From: Turbatrix aceti
Lineage: Eukaryota > Nematoda > Chromadorea > Rhabditida > Panagrolaimidae
Direction: 5' to 3'
DNA: 64,000 nt
Assembly (NCBI GenBank): GCA_963969345.1
Contig: OZ017766.1
Coordinates: 2,976,001 to 3,040,000 of the forward strand
Numbering within the stretch: position 1 is the stretch's first letter; each line of letters opens with the position of its first letter. Positions 45,866-56,000 of this stretch are shown here, in pieces. The notes below the pieces were generated by a model. It saw nothing but the letters and a program-made list of their open reading frames with translations, was not told the origin of the DNA and ran no database searches. The position numbers and the translations under genes are program-made.

Positions 45866-47780
45866 TGGACGGCCGCAGGTCAGCCCGAAGCTTCTGTTTT
45901 ATATTCGGAGCCGATCAGAAATGCCAAGTTTGTACATTATGTACATTATGTATCATTTCGGTTCAATTTTCTGGGAGCAACCAACTTCACTTTTTGTAGG
46001 TGTGCGCTCTGTTTTTCTATTTTTTCACTCCTCCTGCTCGCGTTTTTTCTAATTAAATTTTTTTGCGCTCGCTCCACTCACGCTCTTCACTTTTCTATTT
46101 TTTTCTGAAAGAACGTTTCTTGCTCTTGCCTCTGCTCGAGCAGGAGCAAGAGCAAGCACAAGCTTGAGAAATTTCGGTAGCAAGGAAAGACCCGAATGTT
46201 TTTCATATCAATGAAATTGAACGCGTCATAGAGTCTTAAAAGAACTCTCGAAGGCCGGCCCCAAGCTTCTGTTTTTTTAAACGTTTGAAACCTATCTGAC
46301 AAGCAATGTTTCTAAATTTTAAATTGTGGTTACTCCCAGCATTCTAAACGATGAACAAAACATTTTTTAGCCATAAAATTGAACACATCAAAAATTTTTA
46401 GAAGCAGAGGGACAGCCAAAGGCCGGTCCCGAGCTAATTTAAAGTAATTTCAAGTAGTTTCTTCGCTAATTATGCACGAGTAAGAGTAATAAAGTAAAGT
46501 AATGTATTTCTTCGCTACAAAAAACCCTCAATTTGCCCAAAAGTCACCCGGAAGCCTTCCAGGTAAATGACAACAAGTTGTGCTTTTTACAAATATTTTC
46601 TCTTGGAAACGGCAAAATTGCCGGTACAAAGCTTTACTTCCTAGGAAAATATGGTTTCCTAATTTTTTGCAATAAACCTAAGCCGTCCAATTTTTTTGGT
46701 CGCGTAAAGGGTGGCCGAAGTTTTCTGTTACCTTTTACTCCAAGTTTACCGGAAGTTTATGTAATGCCTAACAGTAGCATACAACTTATATTTCTTTTAG
46801 AAGCGTACGCACGGCCGCAGGTCGGCCCGAAGCTCCTATTCTATATTTAAATTTTACGTATTAGAATATTCAAGTTTCTATATTATGAAAAAAGAAAAAA
46901 AAACAAGTTTTAGAAGCGTAGGGACGGCCGAAGGCCGGCCCGAAGCTTCTGTTTTTTTAAATATTAGAAACCGATCAAAACAGCAATGTTTCTGAATTTC
47001 ATACTGTTGCAGCAGTATGAAATTCATACTGTTCCGAACGGTAAACAAAGCTTTTTTATCCCCGTTAGAACATTTCGAAGAGTTTTAAAAAACTGAGAAA
47101 CGGCCGAAGGCCGGTCCGAAGCATCTTCCATATCTAAATTTATTTCAAAGTTTGTAGCATGACTCTTGCAAAATGGCTGAGCAATATGATGTTTTGCCAT
47201 AACAACCAAGATCTAAAACGTGCCGGACCAAAAAACGAAGGTCCGTCAGAAAAATGTTACTATTCCAAAGTGCTTTCTATGTATTCGTATTTATATAGCG
47301 CGTCGCGTAAATACCTACAGTAAGGCCCAAAGATTTTTAGTTTTTTTGTTTGGAGTCGCCAAATTTTCGGTTTCCTTTTACTGTAAGCGGTTATGAGGGT
47401 TTTACCTTTCACCCGCATACAACTTCATTATTTTAGAAGCGTAGGGATGGCCGAAGGCCAGCCCAAAGCTTCTACCTTATCAAACTTTTTATGTAAGTTA
47501 TTTTATGCATTTTCTATAAATACATGAGAAAATGCGCGTTGTATCTAAAACTAAACCCTTAACAACGATTTTCGAATTTTAGAAGCGTAGGGACGGCCGA
47601 AGGCCGGCCCGAAGCTTCTCTTTTTTTTATCATTAGAAATCGGTCAAACGAGCAACGTTTCTCAGTTTTATACTGTTGCAGCATTCCAAAAGGTGAACAA
47701 AACTTTTTTAGCGACAAATTAGAGCATGTCAAAGAGTTTTAGAAGCGGAGGAACGGCCGAAGGCCGGTCCGAAGCTTCTT
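45866..47780. repeat. higher-order repeat of GC-rich C-GNA-G hairpins
   Basis: Nine copies of a hairpin motif lie at about 45867, 46250, 46400, 46808, 46921, 47097, 47444, 47590 and 47750. The best copies have arms GGGACGGCC and GGCCGGCCC around GAA, enclosed by AGAAGC and GCTTCT, and followed by T-rich sequence. Spacing repeats as a triplet over about 660-680 bp, with shared intervening sequence (GTTTCT, GAACAAA, TTTTTTAGC motifs). The middle of the three is about 170 bp after the first. No coding function is seen. Confidence 0.85.
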
Positions 47781-48220
47781 ATCCAATTTCTTTGATAAAA
47801 ATTTGACAGGATGATTTTAACAAGCAAAATGTTGCTTTGCCGTATCGGCTCATCATACTAAAATATTGATATTCTAAAATGTCAAACGTAGATTTGTTTT
47901 AAGCACAAAAATGACCGTAAAACTTTTCAAACGCACCAGCTTTCTGATCGCAACATTTTCACAAAGCACTAACAATGTTTTTTAAATCTGCATTTGGTCA
48001 TTTTTATGACATACAAAATAAATCATGCAAAGCGGCAGCTGGACGCTGCAGCTTTATGTAATACACCCTGTTGCACCCGAAGGGCTAGCCAAAATGACAC
48101 GGGTATACAAACCAAACATGGATCCACGAATATAACCCGCAGGGCTAGACCAAGATACTCAGATACTTTTCCTAAAAAAACTTTGACCTACAACACTTCT
48201 CCCGTTACATTGGGGAACGA

Positions 48221-48420
48221 ACCAGTGGGAGCGAGCGAGCGAAGCGAGCGAGTGGACGTGGCAAGATCCAGTTGGAGCGAGCGAGCGAAGCGAGCGAGCG
48301 GACGTGGCAAGAACCAGTTGGAGCGAGCGAGCGAAGCGAGCGAGCGGGCGTGGCAAGAACCAGTTGGAGCGAGCGAGCGAAGCGAGCGAGCGGACGTGGC
48401 AAGAACCAGTTGGAGCGAGG
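48221..48420. repeat. 46-bp minisatellite, four full copies
   Basis: Copies start at 48221, 48267, 48313 and 48359, with a partial fifth from 48405. Each has the core GAGCGAGCGAAGCGAGCGAG followed by GTGGCAAG. The copies differ by single bases. The core contains GCGAAGC, known as an exceptionally stable DNA mini-hairpin. Confidence 0.9.
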
Positions 48421-48431
48421 GAGCCTGCGAA

Positions 48432-48500
48432 GCGGGCGCGAAGCGCCCGCGGAGCGGCGACCGAGCGGACGTGGCCGTGCCAGCGCGCTTGCGCGCTGGT
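48432..48500. repeat. two GC hairpins at the right end of the insertion
   Basis: GCGGGCGC-GAA-GCGCCCGC (48432-48450) is a perfect 8-bp stem with a GAA loop. CCAGCGCGC-TT-GCGCGCTGG (48480-48499) is a perfect 9-bp stem ending at the junction with the resumed array unit. Confidence 0.88.
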
Positions 48501-49071
48501 TCATACTCAGCAAAAAATGGCAATGCTATTGATATCACATTTGCCCCTACCCCAGTTACTGGCACAAATTATTTTTTTGTAAACCAAAAATTCAAATTTG
48601 TTCATTTTTGATTTTTGATTGTCAAATGACCCATCATTATGATTGCCTATTTCCGAGGAATTCAAAAATATTTTTTTCAACATTTTTAAAATTAATTTAA
48701 CAGAATCATTTTTTTGTCTTACGCGCCTATTTCCGAGAAATTCAAAAATATTTTTTTCAACATTTTTAAAATTAATTTAACAGAATCGTTTTTTTGTCTT
48801 ACGCAATCGCAATCGTCTCCTCGCTCGCTCGCTCACACTCACCCACTTGACCCTGCGCCGCGCGCTCTCCCCTCCTCCCTCCATCGCGCTTTCGCCATTG
48901 ACAATTTTGACAATTATGATAAAGCGCGCATTATCTTTTTCAAATCAATGGCTCCGGACCTAATGGCCCGTCAAACCGTTTACAGCGTAAAATTTGGATT
49001 TTATCGAATATACATACCGTAAAATTAAAATTGTGTCTTTGCACAAACATCCTACTATAAGAAAGAAGAAC
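48501..49071. repeat. array unit 2, right part, with an 80-bp internal duplication
   Basis: Continues unit 2 from CATACTCAGC. The segment 48645-48724 is repeated in tandem at 48725-48804 with two substitutions; other units have one copy. Confidence 0.85.
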
Positions 49072-50339
49072 AAGGCTAAAGGGGGGGCCCCCTACGGGGG
49101 CCCCAGGAAGGGAAAAGGAAGGAAGGGGAAGGCAAGGTAAAGGTATCAAGGAAGGATCAGAAGGATCGTAAAATCGAAAAGGATCGTTTATCGTTTTGTT
49201 GTTTATTTTCTTTTTGCCCGTTTTTCGTTTATCTTTTGCCGATCATAATTTTACCGATAGAAAATAATTATTTTTTGTTATTATCTTTTAGAATAACCGA
49301 TAATTTGCATATTATCAAAATCAGATCAAATACATATAATCGTTTTTTGACCCGCTTTAAAAATATTGGAATACATAAATACAATGGGGGCCCCTTTGGG
49401 GCCCCATGTAATTTGTTTGACGCTTTTGTAAAACATAAGTAATAATGTTGCTTTTCAATATCGCGCATCTTTCGCCATCGCCTAATAAATCCTCGCCCGC
49501 TGCAATCGCTTATTGACCCGTTTCAAAGCATAACACCAAACACAAAAAAATATTCAAAGAATATGTACTAACACTAACACTGGGGCCCAGGAAAAATAGC
49601 AATTTAACAAAAATCATAAAATTATGTGATACATAAATCATCAAAATTAATAACAACAATCTCTTGTTTTGCCATCTTTCGCCATCACCCAATCGCCCAC
49701 TGTCACCGCCGTTGCGGTTCTCTCGACTGATGGCATGTGCGCCGTCCGTCTCTGCACCCGCTGTCTGTTCCGCCCACTCACCATGGATTTCATTTTCTGA
49801 GAGATCAAAAAATTGAATTATTCAAATTAATTTTTAAAATGTTGAAAAAATGTTTTTCATACGCAGCAAAAAATGTCAATGCTATTGATATCACATTTGC
49901 CCCTACCCCAGTATCTAGCAAAAATTATTTTTTTTAAAATCAAAAATTCAAATTTGTTCATTTTTGATTTTTGATTGTCAAATGACCCATCATTATGATT
50001 GCCTATTTCCGAGGAATTCAAAAATATTTTTTTCAACATTTTTAAAATTAATTTAACAGAATCATTTTTTTGTCTTACGCAATCGTCCTTGCGCTATCGC
50101 TCGCTCGCTCACACTCACCCACTTGACCCTGCGCGCCGCCTCCTCCCTCTATCGCGCTTTCGCCATTGACTATTTTGACAATTATGATAAAGCGTGCATT
50201 ATCTTTTTCAAATCAATGGCTCCGGACCTAATGGCCCGCCAAACCGTTATCAGCGTAAAATTTGGATTTTATCGAATATACATACCGTAAAATTAAAATT
50301 GTGTCTTTGTAAAAACACCTTACTATATAGAGAGGTAAC
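49072..50339. repeat. array unit 3
   Basis: A complete unit of 1268 bp. Hairpin loops are TACG (49093) and TTTG (49395). Confidence 0.88.
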
Positions 50340-51617
50340 AAGGCTAAAGGGGGGGGCCCCCTTCGGGGGCCCCAGGAAGGGAAAAGGAAGGAAGGGGAAG
50401 GCAAGGCAAGGTAAAGGTATCAAGGAAGGATCAGAAGGATCGCAAAATCGAAAAGGATCGTCTATCGTTTTGTTGTTTATTTTCTTTTTGCCCGTTTTTC
50501 GATTATCTTTTGCCGATCATGATTTTACCGATAGAAAATAATTATTTTTTGTTATTATCTTTTAGAATAACCGACGATTTGCATATTATCAAAATCAAAT
50601 CAAATACATATAATCGTTTTTTGACCCGCTTTCAAATTTAAAAATATTGGAATATATAAATATAATGGGGGCCCCTTCGGGGCCCCATATAATTTGTTTT
50701 GCGCTTTTATAAAATATAAGTAATAATGTTGCTTTTCAATATCGCGCATCTTTCGCCATCGCCTAATAAATCCTCGCCCGCTGCAACCGCTTATTGACCC
50801 GTTTCAAAGCATAACACCAAACACAAAAAAATATTCAAAGAATATGTACTAACACTAACACTGGGGGCTAGGAAAAATAGCAATTCAACAAAAATCATAA
50901 AATTATGATACATAAATCAAAATTAATAACAACAATCACTTGTTTTGCCATCTTTCGCCATCACCCAATCGCCCACTGTCACCGCCGTTGCGGTTCTCTC
51001 GACTGATGGCATGTGCGGCGCCGTCCGTCTCTGCACCCGCTGTCTGGTCCGCCCACTCACCATGGATTTCATTTTCTGAGAGATCAAAAAATTGAATTAT
51101 TCAAATTAATTTTTAAAAAGTTGAAAAAATGTTTTTCATACTCAGCAAAAAATGGCAATGCTATTGATATCACATTTGCCCCTACCCCAGTTACTGGCAC
51201 AAATTATTTTTTTGTAAACCAAAAATTCAAATTTGTTCATGTTTGATTATTGATCGTCAAATGACCCATCATTATGATTGCCTATTTCCGAGGAATTCAA
51301 AAATATTTTTTTTCAACATTTTTAAAATTAATTTAACAGAATCATTTTTTTGTCTTACGCAATCGCAATCGTCTACTCGCTCGCTCGCTCACACTCACCC
51401 ACTTGACCCTGCGCCGCCTCCTCCCTCCATCGCGCTTTCGCCATTGACAATTTTGACAATTATGATAAAGCGTGCATTATCTTTTTCAAATCAATGGCTC
51501 CGGACCTAATGGCCCGCCAAACCGTTATCAGCGTAAAATTTGGATTTTATCGAATATACATACCGTAAAATTAAAATTGTGTCTTTGCACAAACATCCTA
51601 CTATAAGAAAGAAGAAC
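50340..51617. repeat. array unit 4
   Basis: A complete unit of 1278 bp. Both hairpin loops are TTCG (50362 and 50676). Nearly identical to unit 5. Confidence 0.9.
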
Positions 51618-52899
51618 AAGGCTAAAGGGGGGGGCCCCCTTCGGGGGCCCCAGGAAGGGAAAAGGAAGGAAGGGGAAGGCAAGGCAAGGCAAGGTAAAGG
51701 TATCAAGGAAGGATCAGAAGGATCGCAAAATCGAAAAGGATCGTCTATCGTTTTGTTGTTTATTTTCTTTTTGCCCGTTTTTCGATTATCTTTTGCCGAT
51801 CATGATTTTACCGATAGAAAATAATTATTTTTTGTTATTATCTTTTAGAATAACCGACGATTTGCATATTATCAAAATCAAATCAAATACATATAATCGT
51901 TTTTTGACCCGCTTTCAAATTTAAAAATATTGGAATATATAAATATAATGGGGGCCCCTTCGGGGCCCCATATAATTTGTTTTGCGCTTTTATAAAATAT
52001 AAGTAATAATGTTGCTTTTCAATATCGCGCATCTTTCGCCATCGCCTAATAAATCCTCGCCCGCTGCAACCGCTTATTGACCCGTTTCAAAGCATAACAC
52101 CAAACACAAAAAAATATTCAAAGAATATGTACTAACACTAACACTGGGGGCTAGGAAAAATAGCAATTCAACAAAAATCATAAAATTATGATACATAAAT
52201 CAAAATTAATAACAACAATCACTTGTTTTGCCATCTTTCGCCATCACCCAATCGCCCACTGTCACCGCCGTTGCGGTTCTCTCGACTGATGGCATGTGCG
52301 GCGCCGTCCGTCTCTGCACCCGCTGTCTGGTCCGCCCACTCACCATGGATTTCATTTTCTGAGAGATCAAAAAATTGAATTATTCAAATTAATTTTTAAA
52401 AAGTTGAAAAAATGTTTTTCATACTCAGCAAAAAATGGCAATGCTATTGATATCACATTTGCCCCTACCCCAGTTACTGGCACAAATTATTTGTTTGTAA
52501 ACCAAAAATTCAAATTTGTTCATGTTTGATTATTGATCGTCAAATGACCCATCATTATGATTGCCTATTTCCGAGGAATTCAAAAATATTTTTTTTCAAC
52601 ATTTTTAAAATTAATTTAACAGAATCATTTTTTTGTCTTACGCAATCGCAATCGTCTACTCGCTCGCTCGCTCACACTCACCCACTTGACCCTGCGCCGC
52701 CTCCTCCCTCCATCGCGCTTTCGCCATTGACAATTTTGACAATTATGATAAAGCGTGCATTATCTTTTTCAAATCAATGGCTCCGGACCTAATGGCCCGC
52801 CAAACCGTTATCAGCGTAAAATTTGGATTTTATCGAATATACATACCGTAAAATTAAAATTGTGTCTTTGCACAAACATCCTACTATAAGAAAGAAGAA
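51618..52899. repeat. array unit 5
   Basis: Nearly identical to unit 4. Differences noticed are one extra CAAGG in the purine tract and a T-to-G in the TTATTTNTTTG region (near 52493). It ends at AAAGAAGAA, followed by unique sequence leading to the RdRP 3' end. Confidence 0.9.
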
Positions 52900-53032
52900 T
52901 GACACGTTTTTTACAGTTGCTCGTTAACACGTGCTTTTGGTTTGTTTTTTATTTATGTCCTAATTCAGACGGGGTAAACTGACATATATTTGGTAAGATA
53001 AGTGGATCGAGGATACATAACACAATTTATGT

Positions 53033-56000
53033 TCAGCGATCTAATATTTGGTAAAGCTGTTGAGCGTATTTGAAAAGGAACCATTTTTTCATAGTTTTGC
53101 ACGACACCCCGTTGCATTCAGCATCTGTCTTAACACGAAACACGTCAGGCATGACAGTAAGTAGATCTCGGAGTATCGTGTTGTTCTGCTGCGTGCCATT
53201 GGACCAAATCATAACTTTCTTCCACCGCTCTCTTCCCATACATGACTCGCCAATCAGTCTAGTGGCAATATGTGTGCATCCACTCATTTGCAAGAGTTTT
53301 GGCACTGAGATGTCAATTTTTGGAGGCAATAAGACGACGAACGGCATGCCTAAGCACAACACAGAATCATTCGCATTAGTGCGAACGCCACACAGGGTTT
53401 CGACATCCATTTGGAAGGCAAGTTTCATTAGGGTTTCCTTTGCGGCCTGAAAAATTTTTGAAACTGCTAGGCATCGTATGACTCGGCAACTCACCTCATG
53501 GAGCTGACGAATGACTGTTTTGCGTTCTTCGAACAATCCATAGACGCTCTTGCTAGCCGTAAGGTCGATTTTTTCAAGATCTGCAAACTCATTGAGAGCC
53601 AGAGATCGCATGAACCAAATCATATGCCGGCCGCATTCCGCATTCCATCTATGTATCTCGATGTTGTTTTCAGATGCCAGCTCTAGCTGCAATAGCGAGT
53701 TTTTCACGCATTTTCTGCACTCCTGTGAGACTTACATTTTGGATGAAGGGTCTGTAGCCCGGAGGTTTGGGCAGGTTTCCGAGAGCGAACTCCATAAAGA
53801 TGGCACGCACAATTTGGCTTGAGATGCTTTTGCCACAGAAAAGTCGCTTCCATCGTGTGCACACGGCCATCAGGTTCAGAAGCTCCGGATAGCGGTTATG
53901 GTCGAAGACGGTCAGCTCTTGAACACACTTTTGTAACAACGATTGACGTTGTCGCTGAGTGCCGTAAGAATTTGTAATGTATGGATAAGCTAGAGTAGCA
54001 ATGGGATCAAGGTTTATGTCCTCGTGAATCATGTTTCGGAACCTGACGTCGCTTATGACATCCCACGCAATCCACGGAAATGACAGGATGCGTTTTTTCT
54101 CTGAAACGGGCTGTGTTGTGCATATGATGCATCTGGACAAGATGCCAACCTCCATACGCCAGATAATAACAGGCTACGGCCAGTCGTTTGGCGTCATCAT
54201 TCAGGTTAATTGCTTTGGTTTTACAAATCTCTTCGTCGGATGAGACGGCGTAGAATGGATCCAGGTTGCACGCCTTGAAGAAGGCTTTTCTTGATTCAAC
54301 GAAGATGCGCTTGAGTTGCGCGCCGGCAGTGTACGTCAGAGTAAACTCAGATCCGTACTTGTCAAACTGTATTTTGAACGGATGGTTGGTGCTTCTGATA
54401 GTGTCCGCAAACAATTCCACTTCTTCGGCTATACCGAAACTCAGGAGACATGACTGAAATGCAATGCCTGTGCGGCAGACTCTAAGAAGGACAAAGACCA
54501 ACCGTAATCTGCTTAGAGTAGTCTGCGTAGAGGATTGCTGCCTGCCCACGCCAGGCTTCCCAGCCGGGATAAAAAATATGGATATCCGGCTCCACGGGAC
54601 GGGAATCCATCATATTGCTTTGGATTTCGGAGCACACAGTGTTGATCCTGTCTACGATTGCACCCATAAGTCTAGCACTGCGGTAGAGGAATCGATCCGT
54701 TCCACCACTTTTGGCCTGGGAATCCATTTCTCGTTTTTCCGGCGGCAAGTCGTCTTTCCATTTTTTCGTCAGAGATTCCAGGAACACCCCTGTTTTTTTG
54801 GAGTCCAGCACAATTGTTTGTTTCTTTGCCAAATTCTGGCAGACTTCTGCATTAATTCCGTAGAAGTCAGAGTTGTGGAGGAAGTTCGACGTCACCACGC
54901 CGATGCTGGGCTGGAAAATGTAATCAACGAAAAACTTGATGCTCTCTTCGTGCAGCTTTTCGATCGGAATCTCGCTTTTTTCGGCCGAGGCTGCTTTTGG
55001 CGGCGTGTAGTCAAACGCGTCTTCGTTGCGCTCAAACAACAGCTCTGGGTCCCAGAAAACTGCGTAGACGTCCCCGTCGAGGTCGCTGCCTGCCATTTCG
55101 TCTGGATGGGGCCGGGGTCCGGAATGGGGAAAGACAATGACGTTGTTGTGGTAGCGCAGAGCCGGAATGTCGACGGCTTCGAGTCTGCGCACGTCGCCTT
55201 CGGTCGACACCGGAAATTTTGTGACCATGACAGGGCCCGTATGGATCACGGTTACAGGGTTCTTGGAGTCGTCAAAAATGTTTTCCGTGTACTGGAAGAA
55301 TACCTGGCCATACTGTAGCAGTCCGGTAGTGTCCACGATGCCGAGGAAATTTCTGGCTAAATGAAAAGGCAGACTGATGTTGCATTTATCTGCCAACTTG
55401 TCTGAAACGCAAATGTGTGTACATATATAAAATTTACTACGATAAATACTGGCGTAACCTACCCAAGCTTTCGAGGGCATTCTTGATCGCTATGGACCGG
55501 AAGAAAGGTTCGGCGATGAGCGTGGTGTACGATTGGAAGTTAACTACCGGGATACACGGAATCTTGGATAACTTTCTATTGAAGAGGTCGGCGTCGGTGA
55601 GTGTCCGCAGAATGTCGTCGACTTGATTGTCCAACAATGCGAAGATGCGTCTGCGAATCCTGCGGTGGCACTTTGCGCCTTGATTTCGTGACACCTGGCA
55701 CATGACGTTGATGAGGTTCTTGTTGAGATCCATGCTGGATGGCTTGCTGTACGTCACGATTTCCAGGCTTTTGTCATCATTGTTTGTCGTGAATTTGCTC
55801 TGTGAAGGGCGCAGAAGCAAATCGCATCTCAAAGTATCGTCGGTGGATTCGCCCAACGCCGGATAGAATTGACCCGGTTTGTTCAACCACGAGTTGATGG
55901 TATCCCGAAGCGGGTCTACAGCCACTACTCCCTTGTAGCCTCCAAACCTGATTTGGAAGGTCGTCGGACTGCCTTCAGCGTGAATCTCCGCCGCGATGCG

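Larger units (their letters stand above)
44567..48500. mobile_element. ~3.93 kb insertion inside array unit 2
   Basis: Intact units read GTTTTTCATACTCAGC at this point. Unit 2 reads GTTTTT then ATACT and foreign sequence; the unit resumes at 48501 with TCATACTCAGC. The ATACT on both sides may be a 5-bp target duplication with one base lost on the left. No transposase-like frame is seen inside. The insert holds the tRNA-like fossil, a hAT MITE, the hairpin higher-order repeat, a 46-bp minisatellite, and ends in a 9-bp-stem hairpin. It may be a composite of nested insertions rather than one element. Confidence 0.6.
42501..52899. repeat. tandem array of ~1.27-1.28 kb units, interrupted once
   Basis: Unit starts marked by AAGGCTAAA-GGGG occur at 42501, 43775, 49072, 50340 and 51618. 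Each unit has two GC palindromes (one at the start, one about 330 bp in), a purine-rich AAGGAAGGGGAAGG tract, AT-rich middle sequence, repeats of TTTCGCCATC, a TCGCTCGCTCGC tract, and an end reading CATACCGTAAAATTAAAATTG. Short frames recur at the same place in each unit but are not conserved as protein. The second unit is split by a 3.9 kb insertion. The array stops 134 bp before the RdRP stop codon. Confidence 0.93.

Noticed and set aside
48221..48420. CRISPR-like direct repeats
   Set aside because: The copies are contiguous with no spacers, and the genome is eukaryotic.
44567..48500. Helitron
   Set aside because: The 3' hairpin is suggestive, but there is no CTRR end, no TC start and no A/T insertion site.
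47994..48611. 205-aa frame with WSERAKRASGRGKNQ repeats
   Set aside because: It is a translation of the 46-bp minisatellite, open on both strands; not a gene.
43169..52529. Recurrent ~77-aa frames starting MRR(R)PSLHPLS in array units
   Set aside because: They recur because the DNA repeats; reading frames are broken in unit 2 and no protein-level conservation or signals are seen.
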